A stretch of 64,000 bases of DNA from Natrinema sp046097095 (lineage in GTDB: Archaea; Halobacteriota; Halobacteria; Halobacteriales; Natrialbaceae). Below, piece by piece: positions 34,266 through 43,513 of the stretch (positions are counted from its first letter, which is position 1; each line of letters begins with the position of its first letter). The DNA lies in NCBI RefSeq assembly GCF_046097095.1, contig NZ_CP175698.1, positions 930,001-994,000 of the forward strand. The letters run 5' to 3'. The notes under the pieces were generated by a model. The model was given only the letters and a program-made list of their open reading frames with translations. It was not told where the DNA came from and ran no database searches. The position numbers and the translations under genes were made by a program.

Positions 34266-36029
34266 ATGGCCGTCGAAGTCGCCGCGGAACTGCTCGACCT
34301 GCTCACGGTGTTCATCATCGCCGCCGGAGTAGGTATCTTCGTCGCCAAAATCGGCCGATTCCCCTACACGATCGCCTTGCTGCTGGCCGGGTTAGCTGTC
34401 TCCGTCATCGATATCGGCGTTGATATCGAACTCAGTCACGACCTCATCCTGCTGGTGCTGTTACCGCCGTTGCTCTTTGAGGGCGCGGCGACCACGGACC
34501 TCGAGTACTTCCGGCGGTATCTGGGCCCCATTCTGGCGCTGGCGGTCCCGGGGCTGGTGCTGTCGGTGATCGTCCTCGGCGTCTTCGGTCAGTACGTCTT
34601 CGGCATTCCCTTGATCGTCGCGCTGTTGTTCGCCGCGATGATCCTGCCGACCGACCCCGTCTCGGTGCTTGCGCTGTTCGAGGAACTCGGTGCGCCCGAC
34701 CGCCTTGCCGTCCTCGTGGAAGGCGAGAGCCTGGTCAACGACGGCGTCGGCGTCGTCCTCTTCTCGACGCTGCTGGCCGTCATCGTCGAATTCGGCCCCG
34801 AAACGTCGGCGCTGCTCGAGCCGACGCGGCTCACCGATTTCGCGTTCGACATCGTGGTGGCCATCCTCGGAGGGGTGATCGTCGGCCTCGTCACCGGCTA
34901 CGCGGTGTATCGGGTGATGGTCAACTTAGACGAGTACATGACCGAGATCGTCCTGACGCTGATCCTCGCGTACGGGAGCTTCCTACTGGCCGAACACACG
35001 CTCAGCGACGCCGTCCCCGGCGTGCAGTTCAGCGGCGTCATCGCGACCGTCGTCGCCGGCCTCTTCATCGGGAACCGCGGTGCGGAGTACGCGATGAGCC
35101 CGCAGACGAAGATCAGCGTCTTCAACGCCTGGGAGACGGTCGCGTTCCTGGTCAACACTCTCATTTTCCTGCTCATCGGGGCGAAGACGCCAATCGGACA
35201 GCTACTGACGCACGTCCAACTCATCGGGCTGGCAATCATGCTAGTCTTGTTCGCACGCGCGCTGGTGGTGTACCCCGTAATGAGCGTCACGAACTCCGTC
35301 GCCAACGTAGACGTCTCCCTGCGAGACCAGCACGTCCTCGTCTGGGGCGGCCTGCACGCCTCGATCCCCATCGCGCTCGTCCTCGGGCTCCCGACGGAGA
35401 CCGCCGCCGGCGCGCCGTTTCCCTTCCGCGAGGAGCTCCGGGCGATGGTCTTCGGCGTGGCCGCGTTCAGCCTCATCGTCCAAGGGCTGACGATGGGACG
35501 GCTGTTAGACCGGCTCGACGTCGTCCGGCGCTCGGAAGCCGAAGAGCTCTACGAGATGCTCGTCGGTCGCGCCCGGATGGTCGACAGCGCGCTCGCGGCC
35601 GCCGACGAACTATACGAGGACAACCGGCTGCCGGGCGACGTATACGAGGATTTCCGCGCCGAGTACGGCCGCGAGAAGACGGCCCTGCAGGAGACGATCT
35701 CCGAGCTTCTGTCCGACCACCCCGAGATCCGCCGGGAAGAGCTCCTCATCGGAGAACGGCAGGTGCTCAAGCGCGAGAAAAGCGCCATCATGGACGCGAT
35801 TCGAGACGGCGTCGTCGGCGACGAGGTCGGCGAGCCCCTGCTCGAGGAAGTCAACCTCAAACTGTCGCGGATCGATCAGGGCCGGAGTACCGTCAGCGAG
35901 ACCGAAGAGCGGTACGACGAGTTCTGGCGCAGGCGAGCACAGGAGTTCGGGCTCCGGTCCGCTGCTCTCGCCGAGCGAGACGAGACCGAAGACGTCGAAC
36001 AGGCCAGCGAACGGGGGTCAGCGGAGTAG
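34266..36029 (+). CDS. NhaP-type Na+/H+ antiporter (CPA1 family)
   Basis: A 587-residue monovalent cation:proton antiporter. About twelve transmembrane helices precede a cytoplasmic C-terminal domain of about 170 residues rich in charged helices (from RSEAEELYEML). Signature motifs: ILPTDPVSVLALFEELGAPDRL with the ion-site Asp, and VEGESLVNDGVGVVLF. The frame is open far upstream, overlapping the lactonase-like gene, but that extension is arginine-rich and non-haloarchaeal in composition; the ATG giving MAVEVAAELLDLL was chosen. Such antiporters export Na+ and help cytoplasmic pH control. Confidence 0.93.
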   Translation: MAVEVAAELLDLLTVFIIAAGVGIFVAKIGRFPYTIALLLAGLAVSVIDIGVDIELSHDLILLVLLPPLLFEGAATTDLEYFRRYLGPILALAVPGLVLSVIVLGVFGQYVFGIPLIVALLFAAMILPTDPVSVLALFEELGAPDRLAVLVEGESLVNDGVGVVLFSTLLAVIVEFGPETSALLEPTRLTDFAFDIVVAILGGVIVGLVTGYAVYRVMVNLDEYMTEIVLTLILAYGSFLLAEHTLSDAVPGVQFSGVIATVVAGLFIGNRGAEYAMSPQTKISVFNAWETVAFLVNTLIFLLIGAKTPIGQLLTHVQLIGLAIMLVLFARALVVYPVMSVTNSVANVDVSLRDQHVLVWGGLHASIPIALVLGLPTETAAGAPFPFREELRAMVFGVAAFSLIVQGLTMGRLLDRLDVVRRSEAEELYEMLVGRARMVDSALAAADELYEDNRLPGDVYEDFRAEYGREKTALQETISELLSDHPEIRREELLIGERQVLKREKSAIMDAIRDGVVGDEVGEPLLEEVNLKLSRIDQGRSTVSETEERYDEFWRRRAQEFGLRSAALAERDETEDVEQASERGSAE

Positions 36030-36100
36030 CCGTTCCTCGCCGCTCGAAAGCAAGTGCTGGCCGGCACTTTTTCCGTCGGCTCGATGTCGAACAGCGTGGC

Positions 36101-37225
36101 ATGGGCGCGAAACAAACGCTAACGCTCGTTTTCGTTATCGCCATCGCAGTTGCGAGTGTGCCGGTCGCGACGCTTGGACAGACGGCGGCCACGGGGCCGT
36201 CGCCGGCGAAGCAGGCCACTGCGAACGCGACCGCCGCGGGCGCTGGACAGGTCCAGCAGGCGGGTAACGGGACGTGTAACTACGCACAGTTGTACAACCG
36301 GACGATCGACTCGATCGTTCAGATACAGACCGTCCGCGGGCTCGGCTCGGGTTTCGTCTTCGACCTGAACGAAGACAACGGGACGAGCTACGTCGTGACC
36401 AACGAACACGTCGTTAACGAAAGCGGGATCGTCGGCGTCCGGTTCAGTCAGGGTGAACTCCGCACGGGCCGAGTCGTGGGTGCGACCGCATATGCCGACC
36501 TCGCGGTCGTCCGCGTGAACGAGACGCCGGCGTACGTCGAGTCCCTCCCGGTGGCTACCGGGATGCCACGGCCGGGCGAACGCGTCGCGGCACTCGGTAG
36601 CCCCTTCGGCCTCGAGAGCACCATCACTTCCGGCATCGTCAGCGGTGTCAATCGGACGATGCCGACGCAGACCGGCACGCTTCCGAACACGATTCAGACC
36701 GACGCCCCGATCAACCCCGGCAACAGCGGCGGGCCGCTCGTCCTGTGTGGGAACGGGACGGTCGCCGGCGTCAATCGGGCCGGCGGCGGCGAGAACATCG
36801 GCTTCGCGATCTCGGCGTCGCTCGTGAACCAGATCGTCCCCGAACTCATCCAGAACGGCACGTACGAGTATCCGTACCTCGGCATCCGCCCGGCACCGCT
36901 TACCAGATCGATCGTGGCGGCGAACGACCTCAACGTGACCAGCGGCGTCTACGTCGCCGGCGTGTTGCGCGGCTCGCCCGCGAGCGACGCGCTCCAAGGG
37001 CCGACCGGGTTCGAGATCGTCAACCGACAGCGAGTGCCGGTCGGCGGTGACGTCATCGTCGGGATTGATAACCAGAGCGTCGAAACGCGGGAGGAACTTC
37101 TCGGGTACATACTGACCGAGACCCGGCCCGGCGAGACCGTCGATATGACCGTCATCCGGGACGGAGAGCGCCAAACCGTCAGCGTCACGCTCGGCGAGCG
37201 ACCCGAGCCACGAACGACGACGTAG
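36101..37225 (+). CDS. HtrA/DegP-like secreted S1C serine protease
   Basis: A 374-residue protease with an N-terminal hydrophobic signal (LTLVFVIAIAVASVPVATLG) and a Thr/Ala/Asn-rich linker. The trypsin-like domain has His103 (TNEHVV), Asp133 (YADLAV) and Ser209 (NPGNSGGPL), all in correct order. A single PDZ domain follows (YPYLGIRPAPL, VLRGSPASDAL, GGDVIVGIDNQSVETREELLGYIL). It is expected outside the membrane for envelope protein quality control. It begins about 70 bp after the antiporter gene. Confidence 0.94.
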   Translation: MGAKQTLTLVFVIAIAVASVPVATLGQTAATGPSPAKQATANATAAGAGQVQQAGNGTCNYAQLYNRTIDSIVQIQTVRGLGSGFVFDLNEDNGTSYVVTNEHVVNESGIVGVRFSQGELRTGRVVGATAYADLAVVRVNETPAYVESLPVATGMPRPGERVAALGSPFGLESTITSGIVSGVNRTMPTQTGTLPNTIQTDAPINPGNSGGPLVLCGNGTVAGVNRAGGGENIGFAISASLVNQIVPELIQNGTYEYPYLGIRPAPLTRSIVAANDLNVTSGVYVAGVLRGSPASDALQGPTGFEIVNRQRVPVGGDVIVGIDNQSVETREELLGYILTETRPGETVDMTVIRDGERQTVSVTLGERPEPRTTT

Positions 37226-37273
37226 GGCGTTTGCGGTCGACTCTCGATTTCTTCGGTAACCCCGCTAAAGCGG

Positions 37274-38770
37274 CTAGCTCTCGAGTTCGGCCCGCAGCAA
37301 CTGGTTTACGTCGCCCGGGTCCGCACTACCGCCGGTCTTTTGCATGACCTGGCCCACGAGGAAGTTGATCGCGCCGTCGTCGCCCGATTCGTAGTCGTCG
37401 ACGGCACCCGGATTCTCGTCGATCGCTTCGACGACGGCCTGCTGGACCTCGTCCTCGCCGGTCTTGCCGAGTCCCTCCTCGGCGACGACCTCGTCTGGCG
37501 TCCGGCCGTCGTCGAGCATCGACCGCAGAACTTCCTCTCGAGCGTTTTTCGCCGTGATTTCGTCGTCAGCGACGAGTTCGACGAGTCGCGTCACCTCGTC
37601 GAGTCGGCCCTCGATCTCGGTGATCTCGATGTCGCGGTAGTTGAGTTCGCCCAACAGGTTGTCCGCGACCCAGGTGGCGGCGAGGTCGGGGTCGAACTCG
37701 GCGGCGACGTCCTCGTAGAAGTCGGCGACCTGCTTGGTCGAGGTGAGTTTCGAGGCGGCCTCCTCGCTTAGACCGTACTCCGCCTGGAACCGCTCGCGAC
37801 GGGCCGAGGGAAGTTCCGGGATCGCGATCTCGTCTTTCCAGCCCGAGACGCGAAGCGGCGGGAGATCGGCCTCCTCGAAGTAGCGGTAATCTTTCTCTTC
37901 TTCTTTCGAGCGCATCGAGACCGTGATCCCGCGGCTCTCGTCCCAGTGGCGGGTCTCCTGTTCGACCGCGCGCCCGCGCTGGATCGCGTTCTTCTGGCGG
38001 GTCTCCTCGTAGGCCAAGGCCTTCTCTGCGCCCTTGTGACTCGAGATGTTCTTGACCTCCGTTCGGTTCGCTGCCTCGAGCGCGTCCATCCCGATTTCGT
38101 CGGTGTTGTCGCCGTCGATCTCTTCTTCGGGGATGATCGAGAGGTTGGCGTCGATCCGCAGGCTGCCGTCGCGCTCGGCGTCGAAGACGCCCAGGTACTC
38201 GAGGACCTCCTCGAGTTCGGCCAGAAACGCCCGCACCTCGCCGGGGCCGCGGAAGTCGGGGGCCGTGACGATCTCCATCAGCGGCGTCCCGGCGCGGTTG
38301 TAGTCGACGAGGGTGTACTCGGCCGAGTCGATGCCGCCACCGCCGCCGACGTGCTGGAGGCTCCCAGGGTCTTCCTCTAAGTGAGCGCGCTCGATCTCAA
38401 TGGTGCGACGGGTTCCCTCGACGGCCACCTCGAGTTCGCCCTCCTGACAGATCGGCTCGTCGTACTGGGTGATCTGGAAGTTCTTCGGCAGGTCGGGGTA
38501 GTAGTAGTTCTTCCGGTGGAATCGCGTTTCTTCTGGGATGTCGGCGTCGATCGCCTTGCCAATCTTGACGGCGGCCTCGACGGCGGCCTCGTTTAACACC
38601 GGCAGCGCCCCCGGCAGGCCGAGACAGACCGGGCAGACGTTCTCGTTGGGCTCGTCGGCCGGCTCAGTCGAACAGCCACAGAAGATTTTCGTGTCGGTCT
38701 CCAGCTGGACGTGGACCTCGAGCCCGATGACGGTCACGAGGTCGCCCTGCTGGACGGTCTGGGCAGTCAT
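37274..38770 (-). CDS. gatB: Asp-tRNA(Asn)/Glu-tRNA(Gln) amidotransferase subunit B
   Basis: GatB binds misacylated tRNA and phosphorylates the acyl group in the GatCAB route to Asn-/Gln-tRNA. The 498-residue protein shows VIGLEVHVQLETDTKIFCGCS at the N-terminus, CPVCLGLPGALPVLN (zinc Cys pair with CGC), FHRKNYYYPDLPKNFQITQYD, and the C-terminal YqeY-like region ending NFLVGQVMQKTGG. The reading frame opens 25 codons further upstream; the ATG giving MTAQTVQQGDL was chosen as the family N-terminus. GatA and GatC are not in the window. Confidence 0.97.
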   Translation of the reverse strand: MTAQTVQQGDLVTVIGLEVHVQLETDTKIFCGCSTEPADEPNENVCPVCLGLPGALPVLNEAAVEAAVKIGKAIDADIPEETRFHRKNYYYPDLPKNFQITQYDEPICQEGELEVAVEGTRRTIEIERAHLEEDPGSLQHVGGGGGIDSAEYTLVDYNRAGTPLMEIVTAPDFRGPGEVRAFLAELEEVLEYLGVFDAERDGSLRIDANLSIIPEEEIDGDNTDEIGMDALEAANRTEVKNISSHKGAEKALAYEETRQKNAIQRGRAVEQETRHWDESRGITVSMRSKEEEKDYRYFEEADLPPLRVSGWKDEIAIPELPSARRERFQAEYGLSEEAASKLTSTKQVADFYEDVAAEFDPDLAATWVADNLLGELNYRDIEITEIEGRLDEVTRLVELVADDEITAKNAREEVLRSMLDDGRTPDEVVAEEGLGKTGEDEVQQAVVEAIDENPGAVDDYESGDDGAINFLVGQVMQKTGGSADPGDVNQLLRAELES

Positions 38771-38927
38771 TGGGCCTCGATTCGGGACGGGTGGGGTAAA
38801 ACGTAACGGGACGGACTCGCGGGCGTTCGATGTCGGCTTCGGCATCGACCGGCCGCTGCCGTCGAAGTCACCGCGGACGGCGCGGCTCGGTCACACGTAT
38901 TTGTGCCTGGGAGTGGCACGGTATCGC

Positions 38928-39254
38928 ATGCCGACGATCGAATTCGAGGGCGAAGCGATCGACGCCGAGATCGGAGACAATCTCCGGCAGACCCTGCTCA
39001 ACGCCGAGCGCTCCCCGCACAACGGGAGCGCGAAGTATGCGAACTGTCGCGGCAACGGGATGTGCGGAACGTGTGCCGTCGAAATCGTCGATGGCGACGC
39101 CGGTGAGCCGACTGAAAGAGAGCGCCATCGGCTCAAACTCCCGCCCCACAGTCCTGACTCGGGGCTCCGGTTGTCGTGTCAGCTGTCGGTTGCAGACGAC
39201 CTCGTCGTGCGGAAGCACCCGGGCTACTGGGGCCAGCACGTCGAACGGGACTAG
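38928..39254 (+). CDS. 2Fe-2S ferredoxin, adrenodoxin-like cysteine spacing
   Basis: A 108-residue electron-transfer protein with four candidate cluster ligands: Cys40, Cys46, Cys49 and Cys84. The CX5CX2CX34C spacing is that of adrenodoxin-type rather than plant-type (CX4CX2C) ferredoxins, and GNGMCGTC is the recognisable loop. The frame is open far upstream, antisense to gatB; the ATG with MPTIEFEGEAIDAEIG begins the domain. No partner reductase or oxygenase gene is adjacent; the following genes are on the opposite strand. Confidence 0.88.
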   Translation: MPTIEFEGEAIDAEIGDNLRQTLLNAERSPHNGSAKYANCRGNGMCGTCAVEIVDGDAGEPTERERHRLKLPPHSPDSGLRLSCQLSVADDLVVRKHPGYWGQHVERD

Positions 39255-39337
39255 GCGTGATGCCTCCCTGTCGTACACGCATCCCCGTCGACCAACTGGT
39301 GCGTCGGGGGAGAGGGCGAAACCCAGTCGAGGAGGCG

Positions 39338-40309
39338 TCAGTAGCGTCGCTCGAACACCGTTCCCGACTCGCCGACGACGACCCGCGGCGAACGGGCAGT
39401 GCCGAGGGCGGCCGCGTGCAGGTCGTTACCGGACCGGAGACGGACGAGCGGCTCCCAGCCGTCGAAGCTCCGTTCGTAGATCGTGCCCGACGACGAGACC
39501 GCGATCGCGGTATCGCGATTACGCGCGAGCGCCGCGATCGGCTGCTCGCCCACCGTCGCACGCGACCAGTCGACGCCGTTGTAGCCGTAGACGACGCCGT
39601 TGCCGCCGGCGACCGTGACGTGGCCGCTGTCGATCGCCGAGACCGCCGCGAAGTCGACCCCCGCACCGTCGATCCCGATGCGGGTCCAGGTAACGCCGCC
39701 GTCGCGGGACTCGAAGACGCCGCCGTCGGTGTCGACGATGTATCCGTAGGCCAGCGACGTGAGCGCGATATCGGTGACGCTCGAGCCGCTGCCCGGTTTG
39801 CTGACCTCGCCCCACGACACGTCCGCGCCGTCGCGCCGCCCCCGAAGGAGTTCTCCGGAGCTGTTGATAGCCGTAATGCGCTCGTCGCCGGCCAGCCCGG
39901 CGGCCGCAATCGCCGTCCACGAGGTCGTCTTCTCGAGCGGTGCCGAAAGGTCGACGGCGCGGTCGGCGACCACGTCGTACAGCCCGAGCGCGCCGCTGTC
40001 GCCGGCGACCCACAGCACTCGGCCGTTGCTCGTGACCGCGGCAGTGCGGAGCCCGTCGCCGGCTTCCGAGAGACCGTGCTCGAGGGCGACGGTCCAGTCG
40101 CCGTCTTCGCGCGCGAGGACGACGCCGTCTTCGCCGACCGCGTAGGCACCCTCGGCCGTCGGGACCACGTCGTACAGCGCCGCGTCGGTGGGGACCTCGA
40201 CGGCGACCCACTCGCCGTCGGGACCGCCACAGCCGGCCAGCGCGAGCGACCCGGCCGCCGCGCCGATCGTCGCCAGCACGCGGCGTCTGGACGGGTGCCG
40301 GGCGGTCAT
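39338..40309 (-). CDS. Tat-exported lipoprotein with YCF48/WD-like beta-propeller
   Basis: A 323-residue protein with a twin-arginine lipoprotein signal (SRRRVLATIG, lipobox LALAGC with Cys27). Repeated propeller strands follow: ALYDVVPTAEGAYAVGEDGVV, VLWVAGDSGALGLYDVV, GYIVDTDGGVFESRDGGVTWTRIG, VTVAGGNGVVYGYNGVDW. The SxDGGxTW-type repeat recalls YCF48/BNR photosystem-assembly-like propellers. It is anchored outside the membrane. It overlaps the start of the upstream membrane protein gene's stop by 4 bp. A close cytosolic paralogue lies at 51180-52421. Confidence 0.82.
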   Translation of the reverse strand: MTARHPSRRRVLATIGAAAGSLALAGCGGPDGEWVAVEVPTDAALYDVVPTAEGAYAVGEDGVVLAREDGDWTVALEHGLSEAGDGLRTAAVTSNGRVLWVAGDSGALGLYDVVADRAVDLSAPLEKTTSWTAIAAAGLAGDERITAINSSGELLRGRRDGADVSWGEVSKPGSGSSVTDIALTSLAYGYIVDTDGGVFESRDGGVTWTRIGIDGAGVDFAAVSAIDSGHVTVAGGNGVVYGYNGVDWSRATVGEQPIAALARNRDTAIAVSSSGTIYERSFDGWEPLVRLRSGNDLHAAALGTARSPRVVVGESGTVFERRY

Positions 40310-41751
40310 GGCTCGTTCCGACTCGAGTGCGCGTCGGCACTCGCGTCGGCGTCGGCGGCTCGAGACGGGTCGTCCATCTCGGCCGGTCGAGTCACGCCGG
40401 CGGAGTCGTGGGACTCGTGGAACTCGCCCGGCGGGGTGAACGCGCCCGGCGCGGAGGTCCGCATGAGGATCGCGGAGATCCGGACGACGTAGGCGAACAG
40501 CACCGCGAGCGGGCTGAACGCGACCGCGAGCGCGAGGCTCACGAGGACGAGCAGCCACCCCTCGAATGCGACCGGCGGGTAGCCGCTGGCGTAGATCATG
40601 ATGACCAGCGATGAGAGCAAGATCGCGGCGGTGCCGCTGTAGGTGATCAGCCGCGAGAGCCGCGCGAGTTCGCGCTGGAGGTAGATCGTCGTGAAGTACT
40701 GCCGGGTCGCGTCCACGGTGACGAACAGTTCGCGCAGCTCCGAGAGCAGCGACTCGGCCCGGTCCGATAGCTCCCCGTCGAAGCGCCGGCGGAGCCGCCG
40801 TGCCTCGTTCGCCGCGCCGGCGTAGTCGTGATCGATCGTCGGGAGGACGACTGCGAAGACCGACTCCGTCTCGCCGGTGAGCCGCGAGGAGAGAGCCGTC
40901 GTGTGATCTCGCGTACGCACCGCGAAGCTCCGGATGGACTCGAGGGCCGAGATCGGGACATCGTCCTCGGCGTCGGCCACGGTGCTTCGCTCGCCGTCGC
41001 CCGCCGCGGGCCGCTGTAGCTCCTTGCTCACGGTCGCGAGTTCGTCGGCGCGGCTGCCGATCGTACCGGCCAGCCGGGCCAGGAACGGGGCGGGATCGGT
41101 CGGGCTGACGCCGTCGCCCTCGGTCTGGGCCTCGACGCGGCTGCGGAACTCGTGAACGCCGGCGATGCGGTCGGTGAGCCGATCGGGCGTGCCGAATAGC
41201 CGCGAGATGATCAGCTGGTTGACCGCGACGACGATCGGGATGAAGGAGAACAGCCCTGCGATCATCGTACTGAACATCGTCGTGACGAACCGGCTCTCCC
41301 GGACGCCGATGACGTCGCTGACGCCGAGGACGAGCGCGAGCCCGAAGATACCGGCGACGAACCCGCCGACGATCACCCGCCGATCGCCCTCGAGCAGGAG
41401 CCACCGCCGGGCGCGCCGTCGCGACGGCGTGTCGGTCAGATACTGTGCGCCGACCCGGACGCCCGCCCAGCCGAGGCGAGCGCCGGCCGCGAGCGCGGTG
41501 ACCGTCAGCCGGAGGACGTAGCTGATGAGCGAGACGGCGAGCGGCGATTCGTCGCCGTCGTGGCGGTCGGTGCGATCCGCGCGATCGACGTGGTCATCGT
41601 CGTCGGGTCGTCCGTCGGCGTCGTCGCTCGAGCGGCCGGACTCGCGGCTCGGCTCGGGCGATCGTTCGGGGCGTTCGCTCGGGCGGTCGTTCGAGGACAC
41701 TGTCCGGTCGGACTCCCGGTCGGCGGTCGGTGGTGACGGATCGTCAGTCAT
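40306..41751 (-). CDS. Multi-span membrane protein with long acidic N-terminus
   Basis: A 481-residue protein not assigned to a named family. Residues 1-68 are Asp/Arg/Ser-rich and disordered; hydrophobic segments follow near residues 72-90, 123-145, 155-178 and, towards the end, 375-395 and 400-430. Between them is a long charged helical region (about residues 195-370) with LSDRAESLLSELRELFVTVDATRQYFTTIYLQRELARLSRL, suggestive of a helical cytoplasmic domain. Its stop overlaps the start of the Tat-lipoprotein propeller by 4 bp, so the two are translationally coupled and probably work together. Confidence 0.65.
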   Translation of the reverse strand: MTDDPSPPTADRESDRTVSSNDRPSERPERSPEPSRESGRSSDDADGRPDDDDHVDRADRTDRHDGDESPLAVSLISYVLRLTVTALAAGARLGWAGVRVGAQYLTDTPSRRRARRWLLLEGDRRVIVGGFVAGIFGLALVLGVSDVIGVRESRFVTTMFSTMIAGLFSFIPIVVAVNQLIISRLFGTPDRLTDRIAGVHEFRSRVEAQTEGDGVSPTDPAPFLARLAGTIGSRADELATVSKELQRPAAGDGERSTVADAEDDVPISALESIRSFAVRTRDHTTALSSRLTGETESVFAVVLPTIDHDYAGAANEARRLRRRFDGELSDRAESLLSELRELFVTVDATRQYFTTIYLQRELARLSRLITYSGTAAILLSSLVIMIYASGYPPVAFEGWLLVLVSLALAVAFSPLAVLFAYVVRISAILMRTSAPGAFTPPGEFHESHDSAGVTRPAEMDDPSRAADADASADAHSSRNEP

Positions 41752-41775
41752 GGAGCTGATGAGGTTCGAGGTGGG

Positions 41776-42789
41776 TCAGAGGCCGTTCGAGACGGCCTCG
41801 AGGAGGCGAATCGAGAGCAGTAGCAGGCCGGTCAGGACGACGACCCGCCGAATGATGGCACCTCTGGTGGTCCTGATCCGCGAGCGGTCCGAGGGATGAA
41901 AGCCGACGGTCCAGAGGGTTGCGATCGCGCCGACGTTGATGGCGATGACGTTGACCGCGACGACGACGAGCGAGCCGAGCACCGCTTCGGGCTGGCCCCA
42001 GGCGACGCCGACGCCGACGACGCCGATGGGCGGCATGATCGCGGCCGCGATCATCACGCCGATGAGATCGGTGATCCCGGTCGTTGCCATGCCGAGCCCG
42101 CCGGCGATGCCCGAACAGACCGCGACGGTCACGAGCAGCGACGGCGGCAGGCCGTGACTGCCGAGCCCGAGACTCGCCTGCAGGTCGACCGCGCCCGTGA
42201 TGACTCGCGAGGTCCGCGCGAAGATCGCGAACGCGAGGGCGCTCGTCGTCGCGACACCGATGCCGACCAACTGGTGTTTGACGCCGCGGACGAACAGCCG
42301 GCGTTCGTCGAGGACCGTCGCGGCGCTCGAGGCCATCGCCGGCCCGAGCAGCGGGGCGATCACCATCGCGCCGACGAGGACGGCAAGCGAGTTCAGCAGG
42401 ACGCCGGTCGTGGCAACGACGCCGCTGATCGCCGTCATCGCGGCGAAGATGACGAGCGACGGCAACTGTGACTGGGCTTTCGATCGCAGTTCGCTGCGCG
42501 AGATGCGCTCGAAGGACAGCCACTCGCGTCGGCCGTCCGGCGGCGAGTCGTCCCAGCCGCGCCCGACGATCGCCATCGGCTCCTCGACGACGATCGCGAC
42601 GTCGCCCTCGACGGCCGCCAGATCGTCCTCGAGCGGTTCGACCGCGTGTGCGGGGGCTGGCACCGTGATCGTCCGGCTCTCGCCGTCGGCGTGGTCGGTG
42701 AGACTGTACTCGAGGTCGTGGCGCTCGATGATGGCCGTGACCTCGTCGGTACTTGACGCCGACGAGGTAAGCACCGTCAACAGACGCAT
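41776..42789 (-). CDS. TIGR00341/DUF389 family membrane protein
   Basis: A 337-residue protein. After an N-terminal cytoplasmic ACT-like part (MRLLTVLTSSASSTDEVTAIIERHDL) it has the DUF389 membrane core: LLNSLAVLVGAMVIAPLLGPAMASSAA, GVKHQLVGIGVATTSALAFAIF, MIAAAIMPPIGVVGVGVAWG and the final VVAVNVIAINVGAIATLW. Members are widespread in halophiles and of unknown function. The chosen ATG begins the conserved MRLLTV; the frame extends 18 codons upstream. It is followed at 24 bp by the membrane protein with acidic N-terminus. Confidence 0.85.
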   Translation of the reverse strand: MRLLTVLTSSASSTDEVTAIIERHDLEYSLTDHADGESRTITVPAPAHAVEPLEDDLAAVEGDVAIVVEEPMAIVGRGWDDSPPDGRREWLSFERISRSELRSKAQSQLPSLVIFAAMTAISGVVATTGVLLNSLAVLVGAMVIAPLLGPAMASSAATVLDERRLFVRGVKHQLVGIGVATTSALAFAIFARTSRVITGAVDLQASLGLGSHGLPPSLLVTVAVCSGIAGGLGMATTGITDLIGVMIAAAIMPPIGVVGVGVAWGQPEAVLGSLVVVAVNVIAINVGAIATLWTVGFHPSDRSRIRTTRGAIIRRVVVLTGLLLLSIRLLEAVSNGL

Positions 42790-42839
42790 GTTCGACGTTT
42801 CCGTAGCGGGGCCGGACCGACGATACCCGTCGCGGTCGG

Positions 42840-43406
42840 TCACAGCAGTTCGAGTGCATCGGTATCTGGAGTCGGATCGTCGGGGAAAGTTCGCGCAAAG
42901 AGCGAGCAGACGGTTTCCCGGATCGTCTCGAGGCGATCGTCGCCGGTGTCGTCACAGGAACCGCCACAGCGGCCGATCGGGCCGTCGGGGCCGACGACGT
43001 ACGTCAGTCGACCGCCACAGGCCGGACACCGCGGTTCGGCGTGGGCCGTCATCCAGGTCACGTCGACCCCGTCGCGGGCGAGTCGCTCGCCGAGTGCGTA
43101 CCAGACGATGAGATCGCGCTCCTGGCGTCCCGTCGCCGTCCGCTTGAGCCGACCGATCGCGAGCGCGGCGCGACGGGAGAGTTCGTCGTCCGGATCGGTG
43201 TGACGCCGGTGACAGCGCCGGAAATAGGTCACGAGCGCACGCCTCGAGGAGCGCCGTTCGCCCGTCGTAAGCGGGGCGTCGAGGGCTGCGCTCGGCGAGA
43301 GGTCGTCGGCCTGGGGGACGCGCTCGGGGCGGCCGTGTTCGTCGTAATGAACCTCTCGCGAGAGAGAGGCACCGCTGGTCGGACAGAATGCGTATTTACC
43401 AATCAT
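42840..43406 (-). CDS. Zinc-ribbon-containing haloarchaeal protein
   Basis: A 188-residue cytosolic protein. Near the N-terminus is MIGKYAFCPTSGASL; near the C-terminus is a CPACGGRLTYVVGPDGPIGRCGGSC ribbon, with Cys pairs spaced as in zinc ribbons. Between them is a helical region with RRALVTYFRRCHRRH. The frame extends upstream to 43484, but the ATG giving MIGKYAFCP is a more natural start. It lies 50 bp from the TIGR00341 gene on the same strand and is divergent from a membrane-protein gene across an AT-rich spacer. Function unknown. Confidence 0.68.
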   Translation of the reverse strand: MIGKYAFCPTSGASLSREVHYDEHGRPERVPQADDLSPSAALDAPLTTGERRSSRRALVTYFRRCHRRHTDPDDELSRRAALAIGRLKRTATGRQERDLIVWYALGERLARDGVDVTWMTAHAEPRCPACGGRLTYVVGPDGPIGRCGGSCDDTGDDRLETIRETVCSLFARTFPDDPTPDTDALELL

Positions 43407-43494
43407 CTGTTGGAGGTCGATCGGACCGGCAGTGCGGTCCGACCGTGCATCCCGGCTAGCGGTGCCAATGGTATAAACTGACACAATACTGAGA

Positions 43495-43513
43495 GTATCT
43501 ACAATAAAGATAC
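43495..43513. promoter_or_regulatory. Inverted repeat in divergent AT-rich promoter region
   Basis: The sequence GTATCT (43495-43500), a 7-nt spacer, and AGATAC (43508-43513) form a perfect 6-bp inverted repeat. It sits in the spacer between a minus-strand start at 43406 and a plus-strand start at 43615. The following stretch (about 43541-43575) is very AT-rich (taataatattat) and likely holds the plus-strand TATA box. It could be an operator. Confidence 0.3.

Noticed and set aside
40310..41404. Upstream extension of the Tat-lipoprotein propeller frame
   Set aside because: Arg-rich shadow of the membrane-protein gene; the ATG at 40307-40309 starts a proper twin-arginine lipoprotein signal.
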